Shown here piece after piece: positions 1 to 7,563 of a stretch of 45,371 bases of DNA. Within the stretch, counting starts at the first letter, position 1. Each line of letters starts with the position of its first letter. This stretch comes from Deltaproteobacteria bacterium (lineage in GTDB: Bacteria; Desulfobacterota; DSM-4660; Desulfatiglandales; HGW-15). The position numbers were made by a program, and so were the translations under genes. Location: positions 1-45,371 of the forward strand of contig JAFGGA010000019.1 in assembly GCA_016930835.1 (NCBI GenBank). The letters run 5' to 3'. The notes beneath the pieces are model-generated. The model worked only from the letters and a program-made list of their open reading frames with translations. It had not been told where the DNA came from and made no database searches.

Positions 1-21
1 GAAAATTACGTGATACAAGGC

Positions 22-50
22 TGGATTCCGTGACTTGATCACGGAATCCA
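22..50. repeat. Perfect 12-bp inverted repeat (dispersed-repeat-like hairpin)
   Basis: TGGATTCCGTGA (22-33) is followed by a 5-base loop and its exact complement (39-50). It lies about 85 bases beyond the stop of the minus-strand Smr gene. No clean U-run follows on either strand, so it resembles a dispersed 'GGATTCCGTGA' hairpin repeat more than a strong terminator, although it may still end the Smr transcript. Confidence 0.6.
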
Positions 51-134
51 CAATTGGTTTGATTTTTCAAAGAGCTAAACTGTTACAAAAAATGAGACTT
101 CTGACTTCTGCCTACCGGCTTCCAAGTATCGGCT

Positions 135-836
135 TCAACGTCTCCTGAGTAATACATACGTCGCCCCCGTCCCCCCATCATAAGGCCGGGATGTGGCAAA
201 TGCCAAGACAATCTTCCGAGCGGGCCCCTGATTCAACCATTTCGGGAGCATCTCCTTGAGTACAGGTAATTGCTCCGGTGAATTTAGGCCGCGACCGTGG
301 ACAATCAGCACGCATCGATACCCGCGTTTCCGACTGGCCACCAAAAACGCTTGAACCGCGTCTTGCGCTGTTTCCCTTGTCAACCCATGCAAGTCAATAT
401 AATCCTGCACGGGGATTCGGCCTCTTTTGAGCCTCCTGATCATTTTTTGGCTTACACCATCTACCGCACCCTCAATGTATTCATCACTGAATGTGATATC
501 CATCTCAATATCCCCTGCGATTAGGTCTTTGAGATGTTTGATCACCACGGATTCTTCATCCGGTGGCGGATGAGCAGGCTTCAACGTTGCCGCCTTATGC
601 GGTGCTGTTTTTTTATGTCCATGGTTGAATGGCGTGACACCCGACATGGCTTCAAGAAAGAGGGCCATATCTTCATCGTAAGAGATATCGCCATCCTTCC
701 CAAGATTGTCGGATTGGTTTTCACCTGTATCATGAACAGGGATCTTATCAGATTCTACCTTAAGGTGAAGACCCTTTAGCACCGGATTAAAGAGATCTTT
801 CTTTTTTTTCTTCATGGCCTTTGATGGATGATCCAT
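135..836 (-). CDS. Smr-domain protein (MutS2 C-terminal-like nuclease family)
   Basis: The C-terminal ~85 residues form an Smr domain: the DLHGLT motif (residues ~147-152) is followed by an amphipathic helix and the HGRGLNS motif, then a closing segment with TSRPYDGGTGATYVLL. Smr domains are nicking endonucleases acting on DNA or RNA; stand-alone proteins with this architecture have poorly known roles. The N-terminal ~120 residues are low-complexity and charged, including a run of five lysines near the start, with no recognisable domain. The start at 836 has no good Shine-Dalgarno; the next methionine (815) is equally possible. The gene is monocistronic and divergent from the DUF3786 gene, with about 100 bases between them. 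The family call is firm; the cellular function is not. Confidence 0.85.
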   Translation of the reverse strand: MDHPSKAMKKKKKDLFNPVLKGLHLKVESDKIPVHDTGENQSDNLGKDGDISYDEDMALFLEAMSGVTPFNHGHKKTAPHKAATLKPAHPPPDEESVVIKHLKDLIAGDIEMDITFSDEYIEGAVDGVSQKMIRRLKRGRIPVQDYIDLHGLTRETAQDAVQAFLVASRKRGYRCVLIVHGRGLNSPEQLPVLKEMLPKWLNQGPARKIVLAFATSRPYDGGTGATYVLLRRR

Positions 837-933
837 ATTTTCCGGGAGATCGGAAGTGATAATGACTTGATTTTCTCTGAACTATAACATAAAACTCAGG
901 ATCTAAAAAACAACAAACCATCTTGGAGACCTC

Positions 934-1572
934 ATGCCGAGAATTGATGATTACAAACTGGCCAGAGATCTGGGGAATCAATCGCTTTCAGGAAAAGATC
1001 CTCAACTGCTTTCAAAGTATTCGAAAGCCGATATTCAAGCAAATGAAAGGGGCGAAAATTTTTTGATCCTCCCCTTCCTAGGCCGATTCATACACATTAC
1101 CTGGCCGGATTTGGCTTTTTCATATCAAGACTCAAAGGATGAAATTCCCATTCAACAACAAGTATTGATGCTTCATTATCTTCATGGTTCATTTTCATCC
1201 ACTGGCGCCGCACCGACAGGAGAATGGATCTCTTTTCAGGATGTTCCGGAGGGCAGGTTTTATATGGACGCCTTTACACGGCGTGCCAAAGATCCCCTCA
1301 TTAAGGGATTCGGACACCAACCCGAACGTATGGTGGAGCTGGCGTCAAAAATCTATAATATTTCATCACTGGATTATGGTGATTTTTCAGTTATCGTAAA
1401 TGCCCTACCCCTTGTGCCCGTAGCTCTCGTCATGTGGGAAGGAGATGATGAATTTCCACCTGAAGGAAACATCCTGTTTGACCGGAATATTTCCGGCATC
1501 CTATCCGCTGAGGATATCGCCTGGCTGGCCGGAATGGTGGTTTATCCATTAATTGGAATGGGCAAAAAATAA
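934..1572 (+). CDS. DUF3786 domain-containing protein
   Basis: A 212-residue soluble protein whose opening (DDYKLARDLG), central part (LPFLGRFIHITWPDLAF; LMLHYLHG) and end (NISGILSAEDIAWLAGMVV) match my memory of DUF3786, a family common in anaerobic Desulfobacterota and Clostridia. Its biochemical role is unknown; links to corrinoid or redox metabolism have been proposed only from gene neighbourhood. There are no transmembrane segments and no signal peptide. A GGAG ribosome site sits six bases before the ATG. It is followed after 190 bases by purE, and the spacer holds repeat-like words rather than a clear terminator. Confidence 0.75.
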   Translation: MPRIDDYKLARDLGNQSLSGKDPQLLSKYSKADIQANERGENFLILPFLGRFIHITWPDLAFSYQDSKDEIPIQQQVLMLHYLHGSFSSTGAAPTGEWISFQDVPEGRFYMDAFTRRAKDPLIKGFGHQPERMVELASKIYNISSLDYGDFSVIVNALPLVPVALVMWEGDDEFPPEGNILFDRNISGILSAEDIAWLAGMVVYPLIGMGKK

Positions 1573-1765
1573 AACGCAAGGCGCAAGGTGAAAGAGCCGG
1601 ATCATTCGAGCCCCTGGCGCGATAGACGACGGGCGAACCATGAATAAATCGAATAACGATTAGCGAACAAGGAACCGCAAAATTTCTTCGTATCCATTTC
1701 GTTATTCGACATTCCTTGTTCGATATTCTACGGTTCTGTCACGCTTTATAAGAAAGGAGTCCACC
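1573..1765. other. Intergenic spacer with degenerate repeat words
   Basis: This 193-base spacer contains the words CGCAAGGCGCAAGG (1576-1589) and CGTTATTCGACATTCCTTG-like phrases (about 1700-1733). Variants of both recur in the che operon spacers near 12362 and 11222. No gene is visible. A strong AAAGGAG site at its end belongs to purE. Confidence 0.5.
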
Positions 1766-2266
1766 ATGTCCGATACAAAACCTCTCGTTGGTGTTATTAT
1801 TGGAAGCACTTCTGACGCAGACGTCATGGAGGCTTGCATCAAACAACTAAAGGATCTCCAGATTCCATTTGAAGCCAAGGTATCCTCCGCGCATCGAACG
1901 CCCGGACAAACCTTGGCCTTTGCGTCGACCGCGGCCGATCGAGGGCTGGAGGTTATTATCGCGGGGGCCGGATGGGCTGCCCACTTGGCAGGTGTCATCG
2001 CCGCGCATACGTTGCTTCCGGTCATCGGGGTTCCCATCGATTCTTCTCCGCTCAATGGAATGGACGCCCTCTTATCTACCGTCCAGATGCCTCCAGGGAT
2101 ACCAGTGGCCACCGTGGCCCTTGGGAAAGGGGGAGCCAAGAATGCGGCCATCCTAGCGGCCCAGATCCTGGCCCTGAAGCACCCGGATATTGCGGATAGA
2201 TTAAGGGTTTTTCGCAATAACCTTACTCAAGACACCATCAAAAAGGCTGAAAATTGGGGAAAATAG
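1766..2266 (+). CDS. purE: 5-(carboxyamino)imidazole ribonucleotide mutase
   Basis: PurE interconverts N5-CAIR and CAIR (class I) or carboxylates AIR (class II) in de novo purine synthesis. The 166-residue length is usual. Visible motifs are the phosphate-binding GSTSDADVM near residue 13, the catalytic SSAHRTP near residue 42, and AGAGWAAHLAGVIAAHTLLPVIGVP. The last has Trp-Ala-Ala-His-Leu-Ala-Gly where E. coli PurE has Gly-Ala-Ala-His-Leu-Pro-Gly, so the class cannot be settled from sequence alone. No purK is present in the window. An AAAGGAG ribosome site precedes the ATG. The 3' end overlaps the next gene by 13 bases, implying translational coupling. Confidence 0.95.
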   Translation: MSDTKPLVGVIIGSTSDADVMEACIKQLKDLQIPFEAKVSSAHRTPGQTLAFASTAADRGLEVIIAGAGWAAHLAGVIAAHTLLPVIGVPIDSSPLNGMDALLSTVQMPPGIPVATVALGKGGAKNAAILAAQILALKHPDIADRLRVFRNNLTQDTIKKAENWGK

Positions 2267-2910
2267 AAAGGGACCTGGTCATTAAATGGGATGCCAAGGA
2301 GAATTTACAATCCGCGGCGATCCGTCGCGCCAAAGAAATCCTTCTCGCAGGAGGTGTGGTGGCGTTCCCCACGGAATCCTTTTATGGTCTGGCTGTCAAT
2401 ATATCGGACGAAAGGGCCATCAAACGCCTCTTTCATATAAAACAAAGGCCCAATGATCAACCCATCTTGATCCTTATTCCATCCTTTCAGACCTTACAAG
2501 ACTATGTGGATATCATTCCTCCATTCGCTCAAACGTTCATTCAAAGATTCTGGCCCGGAGGTCTCACACTGGTCTTTCATGCGGGAAATGCCGTCTCGCC
2601 TCTTCTTACCGCCGGAACCGGGAAAATCGGCGTACGCCTCTCCAGCCATCCCATTGCCACCGCCCTTGCCAGGGAAATAGCCGGACCCATCACGGGGACC
2701 AGTGCCAACCTGTCCGGCAAACCTCCCTGTTCTTCCGCGGAAGATGTCTCTATGCAACTGGGTGATAGGATTGATCTGATATTGGATGGTGGTAGAACGT
2801 CCAGTGATAAAGGGTCGACCATTTTAGATATAACGGTTCATCCACCGGTTATTCTGAGGGAAGGAATGATTGAGCGGGAACAACTTGCCAGCTATCTGGC
2901 CAATTGTTGA
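2254..2910 (+). CDS. L-threonylcarbamoyladenylate synthase (Sua5/YciO/YrdC family)
   Basis: YrdC-fold protein of 218 residues that forms threonylcarbamoyl-AMP from threonine, bicarbonate and ATP for the t6A modification of ANN-decoding tRNAs. The fold signatures are GGVVAFPTESFYGLAVN (~33-49), the basic K-x-R motif in FHIKQRPNDQPILILI (~61-76), RLSSHPIATAL and the SAN motif in GPITGTSANLSGKP. It is the short form, without the Sua5 C-terminal domain. No in-frame ATG suits the conserved beginning. The TTG at 2254, preceded by AAAAGG, is the best start and lies inside purE. A YciO-like role with unclear function remains possible. Confidence 0.88.
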   Translation: MGKIERDLVIKWDAKENLQSAAIRRAKEILLAGGVVAFPTESFYGLAVNISDERAIKRLFHIKQRPNDQPILILIPSFQTLQDYVDIIPPFAQTFIQRFWPGGLTLVFHAGNAVSPLLTAGTGKIGVRLSSHPIATALAREIAGPITGTSANLSGKPPCSSAEDVSMQLGDRIDLILDGGRTSSDKGSTILDITVHPPVILREGMIEREQLASYLANC

Positions 2911-2967
2911 CGGTTGTTTTTCAAGAAGCCAGAATCCAGGGTCGATTCCCACATACAATAAATATTT

Positions 2968-3714
2968 CTAACGAGTCCGCTCATCAAATCGGAAGGAAGC
3001 ATCGTTTGCGATTGAGATAAAACACCCAATCGGTTCATCATCATCCTCTTCCTCTTGAAACACACGACCTTTTTTCTCTTCGGCGGGATAAGTCCATGTG
3101 CCATCGATTTTCCTTTTTAGGATGGTTCCATTCATTCCCCAACCATTATCGTCATATAGGATGATGGTACCACTTGAATTCACACACCCTTTCATGGCGA
3201 TATTGCCTGCCTTGCGGTACAATGTACAGGATGCAGAACCATCAGCATGGATGGTCAAATCCCATTCGCCGGATTCATCTCCGTTAAACCAGCCTGAATA
3301 AACTCCCACAAATTGAGATACATTGTTTTCCCTTAAACCCTCCAGGAGACCTTCGGCCGACTGTTCCAGCCATTTTGCGATCAGACTGCCGGACTCAGCC
3401 ACATACCCGTTAATGATCCGATTACAGACCACTGTATAACCATCCAGAATCCCGCCATTGTCTATGGAAATCTCTTCTCCCCCATCCACGGATTCGGCAT
3501 CATATGACCACAAGACCAATCTGACATCCCCGTGGTCGTTGATAACGGCGATCCAAATCCCCACTTCATCACCTGAAAACCCTCCACTATATGCCCCCTG
3601 GTATTCTTCAACGGCATTGGAAACCGGGCTGCTCATAAGAACCGCAATCGGCATGATGAAAATTCCACAAATGATGGTTCTGATAAACGGTTTTATCTGA
3701 GTCCTTCCTTTCAC
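2968..3714 (-). CDS. Exported acidic two-repeat protein with C-terminal GCFIS motif (paralogue A)
   Basis: Unrecognised family. From the GTG at 3714 (AAGG ribosome site just upstream) the protein has 248 residues. A basic N-terminus, a hydrophobic stretch (FIRTIICGIFIMPIAVLM) and an S-N-A cleavage site form a signal peptide. An ATG at 3825 would add 37 residues but lacks a ribosome site and spoils the signal peptide. Two related beta-rich units follow: YSGGFSGDEVGIWIAVINDH... and YSGWFNGDESGEWDLTIHAD..., the second ending in a G-T-I/G-x-W pattern. Near the end is an acidic stretch, then IGCFISIAND. It is clearly paralogous to the gene at 4184-4945. Likely an envelope or surface protein; no function can be assigned. 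Confidence 0.7.
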   Translation of the reverse strand: MKGRTQIKPFIRTIICGIFIMPIAVLMSSPVSNAVEEYQGAYSGGFSGDEVGIWIAVINDHGDVRLVLWSYDAESVDGGEEISIDNGGILDGYTVVCNRIINGYVAESGSLIAKWLEQSAEGLLEGLRENNVSQFVGVYSGWFNGDESGEWDLTIHADGSASCTLYRKAGNIAMKGCVNSSGTIILYDDNGWGMNGTILKRKIDGTWTYPAEEKKGRVFQEEEDDDEPIGCFISIANDASFRFDERTR

Positions 3715-4183
3715 ATTCAACCTTATCGAAAATAAAAATAAAAACCTTTTACAAACGGCCAGACCCTTAAACAGACCGGTTTTGGAACGCTTCGTGTTTC
3801 CCTTGCTTAGGTTAGGAAGGGCCATTATGAAATCTTTATTGGAATGTCACCTGGATTTTCATCAACGATTGGGAGCAGCATGGCTATCAGCCGGTTTTAT
3901 GAAATTGATCCGAGGAAGATCGGTTTTTAATCTGAACTGCACGAGAATTGACTCCACAAGAGCACAAAGACGAGAAATAGGGAAATGATTACCCACGGGT
4001 ACGGGAGAAGGAGACAAGGGCTAAATGATGAAAAGACATTCACAAGATGAACATTATCTTATCATCTTTTACCAAGGTAAGTAAAGAAGGAAAAAAAGCA
4101 GAGCCGAAGACTCTGCTTTTTGATCAGAAAAACCTTGTGTTCATACCCATCCTTTAATCCCGAAAGGGTTTTCATGATGAATA
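3715..4183. other. Spacer between the two exported paralogues
   Basis: This 469-base spacer contains the upstream part of paralogue A, a bidirectional terminator at 4095-4121, and a possible 19-codon plus-strand frame at 4025-4084 (two ATGs in a row, GGAG twelve bases upstream) that ends just before that terminator. The small frame is too short to accept as a gene on its own. Confidence 0.4.
4091..4121. terminator. Bidirectional rho-independent terminator
   Basis: AAAAGCAGAG (to 4103) and CTCTGCTTTT (4111-4120) form a GC-containing stem with a 7-base loop. On the minus strand the loop contains the UUCG-type core and seven U residues follow, so it should end the transcript of the minus-strand exported protein at 4184. 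On the plus strand five U residues follow as well. Confidence 0.8.
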
Positions 4184-4945
4184 TTAATCAAATAATACGG
4201 AAATAAAGCAACCGCCGCCGCCCCCATCACCGAGTTCGCTCGTGATGGGGCCGCACGTGTCTTTATTGCTGATATAACCGGATTCAGCATCTTCTTCATT
4301 ACGCCAGTACCCGGTCACGTCTCCATCCGATTGAATAGTACCGCGGATACCCGCGTCATCGCTGGTGTATAAAATAAATGTTCCATCCTCATTAATCCCA
4401 CCCTCGACAAAAACATCGGGACCGTCTGATGGGTAAACATGACCAGATACGTACCCAGTGTTCTCTACGGTGATTTCCCAGGTACCATCGGCATCGCCGC
4501 AAAACTCTTCATCATAGTCGTCCGCGTAATCATCCACCTGGCCGGGGTCCTGCTGTGTGCCGGAAAAATCACCGTCATCTCCAGATGGATTATCCCAATC
4601 GCCCTCTACATCGAAATCATTATCATCAATATCCCCGATCACATCCGTTTCATCATCTGTTTCCAGGTCGATCTCACCATTATCGACTACAAAAGCTTGT
4701 CCTCCATCAACGGATTTATGATCATCCGACCATGTAATAAACCGCATGTATCCGGAATTATTAACATATGCAATCCAAATCCCATTATCATCCCCTGAGT
4801 AGTCACCGCTGTATGTACCTTCATAATCCCCCGGTAGGCTCCATACGGGAAAAGATAAAAGACCAAGAAGTAAAACCATGAGAATCGTCAAACCAACCTT
4901 CACCCGAAACTGTCCTTTTACATTCGTATCCGCTAGCCAAGCCAT
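4184..4945 (-). CDS. Exported Asp-rich two-repeat protein ending in GGGGGCFIS (paralogue B)
   Basis: Unrecognised family, paralogous to the gene at 2968-3714. The ATG at 4945 has an excellent AAAGGAGG ribosome site, giving 253 residues. It opens with a signal peptide whose hydrophobic core is VGLTILMVLLLGLLSFPVW. Repeat one is YSGDYSGDDNGIWIAYVNN...SVDGG, matching paralogue A nearly position for position. A strongly acidic linker (IGDIDDNDFDVEGD...DDYADDYDEE), possibly calcium-binding, leads to repeat two (CGDADGTWEITVENTG...GTIQSDGDVTGYW). The protein ends in five glycines, then CFISVLFD. A -35-like TTGACA lies at 5038-5043 upstream. The tandem arrangement implies local duplication. Confidence 0.75.
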   Translation of the reverse strand: MAWLADTNVKGQFRVKVGLTILMVLLLGLLSFPVWSLPGDYEGTYSGDYSGDDNGIWIAYVNNSGYMRFITWSDDHKSVDGGQAFVVDNGEIDLETDDETDVIGDIDDNDFDVEGDWDNPSGDDGDFSGTQQDPGQVDDYADDYDEEFCGDADGTWEITVENTGYVSGHVYPSDGPDVFVEGGINEDGTFILYTSDDAGIRGTIQSDGDVTGYWRNEEDAESGYISNKDTCGPITSELGDGGGGGCFISVLFD

Positions 4946-5242
4946 ATGAATCCTCCTTTGATCTGATGGTTTATGGTTCAAGTGATAAACACTTAGGGTA
5001 TTCATTCGAGGTATTTCATTGCATATTGAATGGAATTTGTCAAATCTCCAGCCTGCCTCTATACTCCTCCGGATCTCTACACCATGACTTCAAAGGGGGC
5101 CATCTCCTCTCGCCTTTATCCCCTCCCCTAGCCCCTCCCCCATGAAGGGAGGGGAGAAACGGGCTGTTTGCTAAAAAAAATTCCAGGCCCCATAACTGCT
5201 CCCGCGAGGGGAGGAAATGATGAAACATGGATAGGGTGAAAG
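4946..5242. other. Spacer with CCCTCCC hairpin
   Basis: About 300 bases without a credible gene. It holds the leader and a possible TTGACA -35 box (5038-5043, minus strand) of the exported protein, and the C/G-strand-biased hairpin at 5132-5154. Confidence 0.4.
5132..5154. repeat. CCCCTCCC/GGGAGGGG hairpin repeat
   Basis: An 8-bp perfect stem with a 7-base loop, preceded by further CCCCTCCCC words. It belongs to the same pyrimidine-rich hairpin family seen at 6313-6331, 15391-15414 and 19674-19784. Confidence 0.6.
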
Positions 5243-6043
5243 CTAAACGAATATCAAAATGACTATTCCCAATAATATACAATAGGGCGCGAAATGATAA
5301 AGCGTCCCTTTGCGAATCATCTTCATGAGGAGCTTCAATGCCAGGTACCCAACCATGGCCGATGTAACGAAGCCCAACAACAACGGAAGGATACCCATTC
5401 GATTCACGGCTTCCGCGTCTAATTGCAGGATAAGTGCACCGACAATAGCCGGTATGGAAAGCAGGAATGAAAAACGACCGGCCAGTTCACGATCCAAACC
5501 GAATACGATACCCGACACGATAGTCGCTCCGGACCGTGAAATACCCGGAATAATGGCCATGCCCTGAGCGATCCCTACAATCAAAGCCCCTATGATCCCC
5601 ACTCTCGTTTTTGTTCCGTGGTCTTTGATAAGCGGTTTCAAGGCGATAGGGGCTATGTGGCCGATAATCAGGATAACGCCGGTTATGATCAACATGATGC
5701 TCACCAGCCAAATGGAACCAAAAGCCTTTTCAAAAAAATCCCTAAAAAAAAGGCCAATAAAAGCGGTTGGTATGGTTCCCATAATAATCGCCCACACCAG
5801 TGAGGCATAAGGGCCACTGAAATTTCCGCGCCATACCTCGGTCATCATCTTCTTTATATCGGCGCGAAGGTAAAAACAGATGGCCGATAAGGTCCCTAGA
5901 TGTAATGCCGTATCCAGAAGTAATTCTGGTTCTTTAAAACCCATCAGATTCCGGAAGATAACCAAGTGCCCTGAACTGCTGACAGGCAGAAACTCAGTCA
6001 AGCCTTGGATAATGCCTAAAAATATGATTTCCAGATTTGTCAT
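5243..6043 (-). CDS. uppP: Undecaprenyl-diphosphatase (BacA/UppP)
   Basis: Integral membrane phosphatase that converts undecaprenyl diphosphate to the monophosphate, recycling the lipid carrier of peptidoglycan and other envelope polymers. The length of 266 residues is typical. Diagnostic motifs are IIQGLTEFLPVSSSGHLVI (~residues 12-30) and PGISRSGATIVSG (~165-177), which hold the catalytic Glu and the phosphate-binding Ser/Arg. About eight hydrophobic segments are visible. It is monocistronic here, between the exported paralogues and the long gap before the MCP unit. Confidence 0.96.
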   Translation of the reverse strand: MTNLEIIFLGIIQGLTEFLPVSSSGHLVIFRNLMGFKEPELLLDTALHLGTLSAICFYLRADIKKMMTEVWRGNFSGPYASLVWAIIMGTIPTAFIGLFFRDFFEKAFGSIWLVSIMLIITGVILIIGHIAPIALKPLIKDHGTKTRVGIIGALIVGIAQGMAIIPGISRSGATIVSGIVFGLDRELAGRFSFLLSIPAIVGALILQLDAEAVNRMGILPLLLGFVTSAMVGYLALKLLMKMIRKGTLYHFAPYCILLGIVILIFV

Positions 6044-6312
6044 GATTCAGTTCAACTTTCATTTAAAATATCGCTTTGGTATGGATTTCGCGGTTTAAAT
6101 ACCATTATTTGTGACAAATGTCCTCAATAAAATGGGCTTTGCCATTTTATCAAACGCGATGCATTTTTGGATTCTGAATACTGGATGCCGGTTATAAAAA
6201 CGGCGATCCCGTTACCGCCATATATTCCCCTCTCCTCGCGCTGTACTTTGCCCTGAAGTTTCCGCTGCACACAGATAGCATAAATATTAGCTTTGAAACA
6301 GCAAGTTATCCT

Positions 6313-6331
6313 CTCCCTCTTGACGAGGGAG
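6313..6331. repeat. CTCCCTC/GAGGGAG hairpin repeat
   Basis: A 7-bp perfect stem with loop TTGAC, followed by GGTTGGGGTGGGGGTGG (about 6358-6374). The pairing of a CCCTC word with downstream G-rich words is the same pattern as the larger element at 19674-19784. Confidence 0.55.
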
Positions 6332-6638
6332 GGCTTCGGCGTGAGCTCAACCGAACGGTTGGGGTGGGGGTGGTAAAGGGAGACCTGAAATGAAACCTGT
6401 TATGGACGTTATTGAGAAACACTCACTTAAATAAGCAAAAAGCTCAAATTGAATTTATTTTGAACAGCTATGACATCACCTCATGCCTGAAAAGAAGCAA
6501 GATGTTTCTCATGACAGGCAGATCAGCGTCAAATCTCCTGACATTAGGACGTCAATTATTAGATATATCAAAAATGGTTTCTTTCGGCCTTATATGGCCA
6601 ACCCATTAAAATATATATCAAAAATCAATCAAAGCTTA

Positions 6639-6654
6639 TGGCATGCATATTGCT
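6639..6654 (+). promoter_or_regulatory. Sigma-54 (RpoN) promoter of the Cache protein-MCP unit
   Basis: TGGCATGCATATTGCT matches the sigma-54 consensus TGGCAC-G-N4-TTGCW with one mismatch, and has the required ten bases between the GG (-24) and GC (-12) doublets. The predicted transcription start is near 6665, leaving a leader of about 315 bases before the ATG at 6980. No enhancer-binding protein gene is adjacent. Confidence 0.6.
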
Positions 6655-6740
6655 GTTAGTTTGCAGTGGCTATCGAGGACAGCCAAGGGTGAAAAAACCG
6701 ATGATAATAGGGTCCGGTGTATTATCAAATATCTGGAAAT

Positions 6741-6870
6741 ATTGCATTGCAATGCGAACCTTAGGTTCAAGACCAACGGTATCTTACCGCCCGCTAAGCG
6801 GGATCCCTGGTAAGACGCAAAATGGAAATGATGGGGTCTAGGAAACCGGGCATGGGGCAGGGGATCAAAG
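6741..6870 (+). ncRNA. Structured 5' leader, possible c-di-GMP-I-like riboswitch
   Basis: In the leader downstream of the sigma-54 promoter, TCTTACC and GGTAAGA pair around an inner CCCGC/GCGGG hairpin. They are followed at once by ACGCAAA, then GGGGTCT, then GGAAACCGGGCATGG. The order ACGCAAA - GGGTCT - GGNANCCGGG resembles the 3' half of GEMM-I (c-di-GMP-I) riboswitches. The expected GGCAAACC at the 5' side and a GNRA loop are absent, so the assignment is tentative. Confidence 0.3.
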
Positions 6871-6979
6871 ATCGGATGGTTGATCCCACGATTTTGGCCC
6901 AAAAATATCTGGTTCCTAAATCGAATAAACAGGCTTTCCCTATCTGGGAAAAATACCAATAAAGAAAGGGATATCTATC

Positions 6980-7546
6980 ATGAAAAAAGTGAAAATTTTA
7001 GGGATTATGATTGCGTTCATTATCATGAGCACAGGGTTAGCATTTTCCGCTGAAAAGGCTCCGCAAAAAATTATCGATCTTGCTCACTCAAAATTATCTG
7101 ATCTTGGAGCGGATCCAATCATTGTAAAAGCGGTCAAAGAGGAGAATGAAAAACGAAAAAGTCTTGCCCAGATCCAGGAGATGGATAACAAATGGAAGGC
7201 CCACGCTGGTATTGCTGATTATATGCAAGCAATGATGGATTCCGAATGCGGGAAACACTTGCGGGACATCCAGAGTAGTGCGGGGTACTACGCTGAAATC
7301 TTTGTCATGGACAACCAAGGCGCGAATGTGGCCATGACCGATAAAACATCCGACTACTGGCAGGGTGACGAAGCCAAATTTAAAAAAACATATAATGGCG
7401 GACTAGGTGCTGTTTTTATTGATGATGTCGAGTTTGATGATAGTGCCCAGGCATACCTTGTTCAGGTTTCTGTCCCTGTAAGAGATGGTGAAAAAACAAT
7501 CGGAGCCATTACTATTGGAATAGATGTGGACAAGGTAGAAAAATGA
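6980..7546 (+). CDS. Periplasmic stand-alone Cache/PDC-like sensor protein
   Basis: A 188-residue protein with a clear signal peptide (basic start, [15 protein letters not shown] core, cleavage after F-S-A). The second half reads [37 protein letters not shown]..., then [24 protein letters not shown]. This is the strand pattern of single Cache (PDC-like) ligand-binding domains, usually found fused to the periplasmic side of chemoreceptors and kinases. Here it is free, with no transmembrane anchor after cleavage. It ends 17 bases before the MCP start, so the two are co-transcribed, and I infer it delivers a ligand signal to that receptor. The ligand is unknown. Confidence 0.75.
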   Translation: MKKVKILGIMIAFIIMSTGLAFSAEKAPQKIIDLAHSKLSDLGADPIIVKAVKEENEKRKSLAQIQEMDNKWKAHAGIADYMQAMMDSECGKHLRDIQSSAGYYAEIFVMDNQGANVAMTDKTSDYWQGDEAKFKKTYNGGLGAVFIDDVEFDDSAQAYLVQVSVPVRDGEKTIGAITIGIDVDKVEK

Positions 7547-7563
7547 GAAAAGGAGATCATGTG

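Larger units (their letters stand above)
6044..6979. other. Long non-coding gap upstream of the sensory unit
   Basis: This 936-base gap contains a CTCCCTC hairpin (6313-6331), a sigma-54-type promoter (6639-6654) and a structured leader (about 6740-6870). A 58-codon plus-strand frame at 6483-6659 begins MPEKKQDVSH but has no ribosome site and runs into the promoter. A 14-codon frame at 6390 follows AAAGGGAG. I regard neither as an established gene; they may be remnants. Confidence 0.45.

Noticed and set aside
4439-4798. 119-codon plus-strand frame
   Set aside because: It lies antisense to the exported Asp-rich protein; Asp/Gly-rich codons give long open antisense frames rich in Ile and Val.
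6412-6609. 65-codon plus-strand frame
   Set aside because: No ribosome site; another frame of similar length overlaps it, and neither resembles a known protein.
6765-6785. AGGTTCAAGACC resembles a tRNA T-arm
   Set aside because: The flanking five bases do not pair and no acceptor, D or anticodon arms can be built around it.
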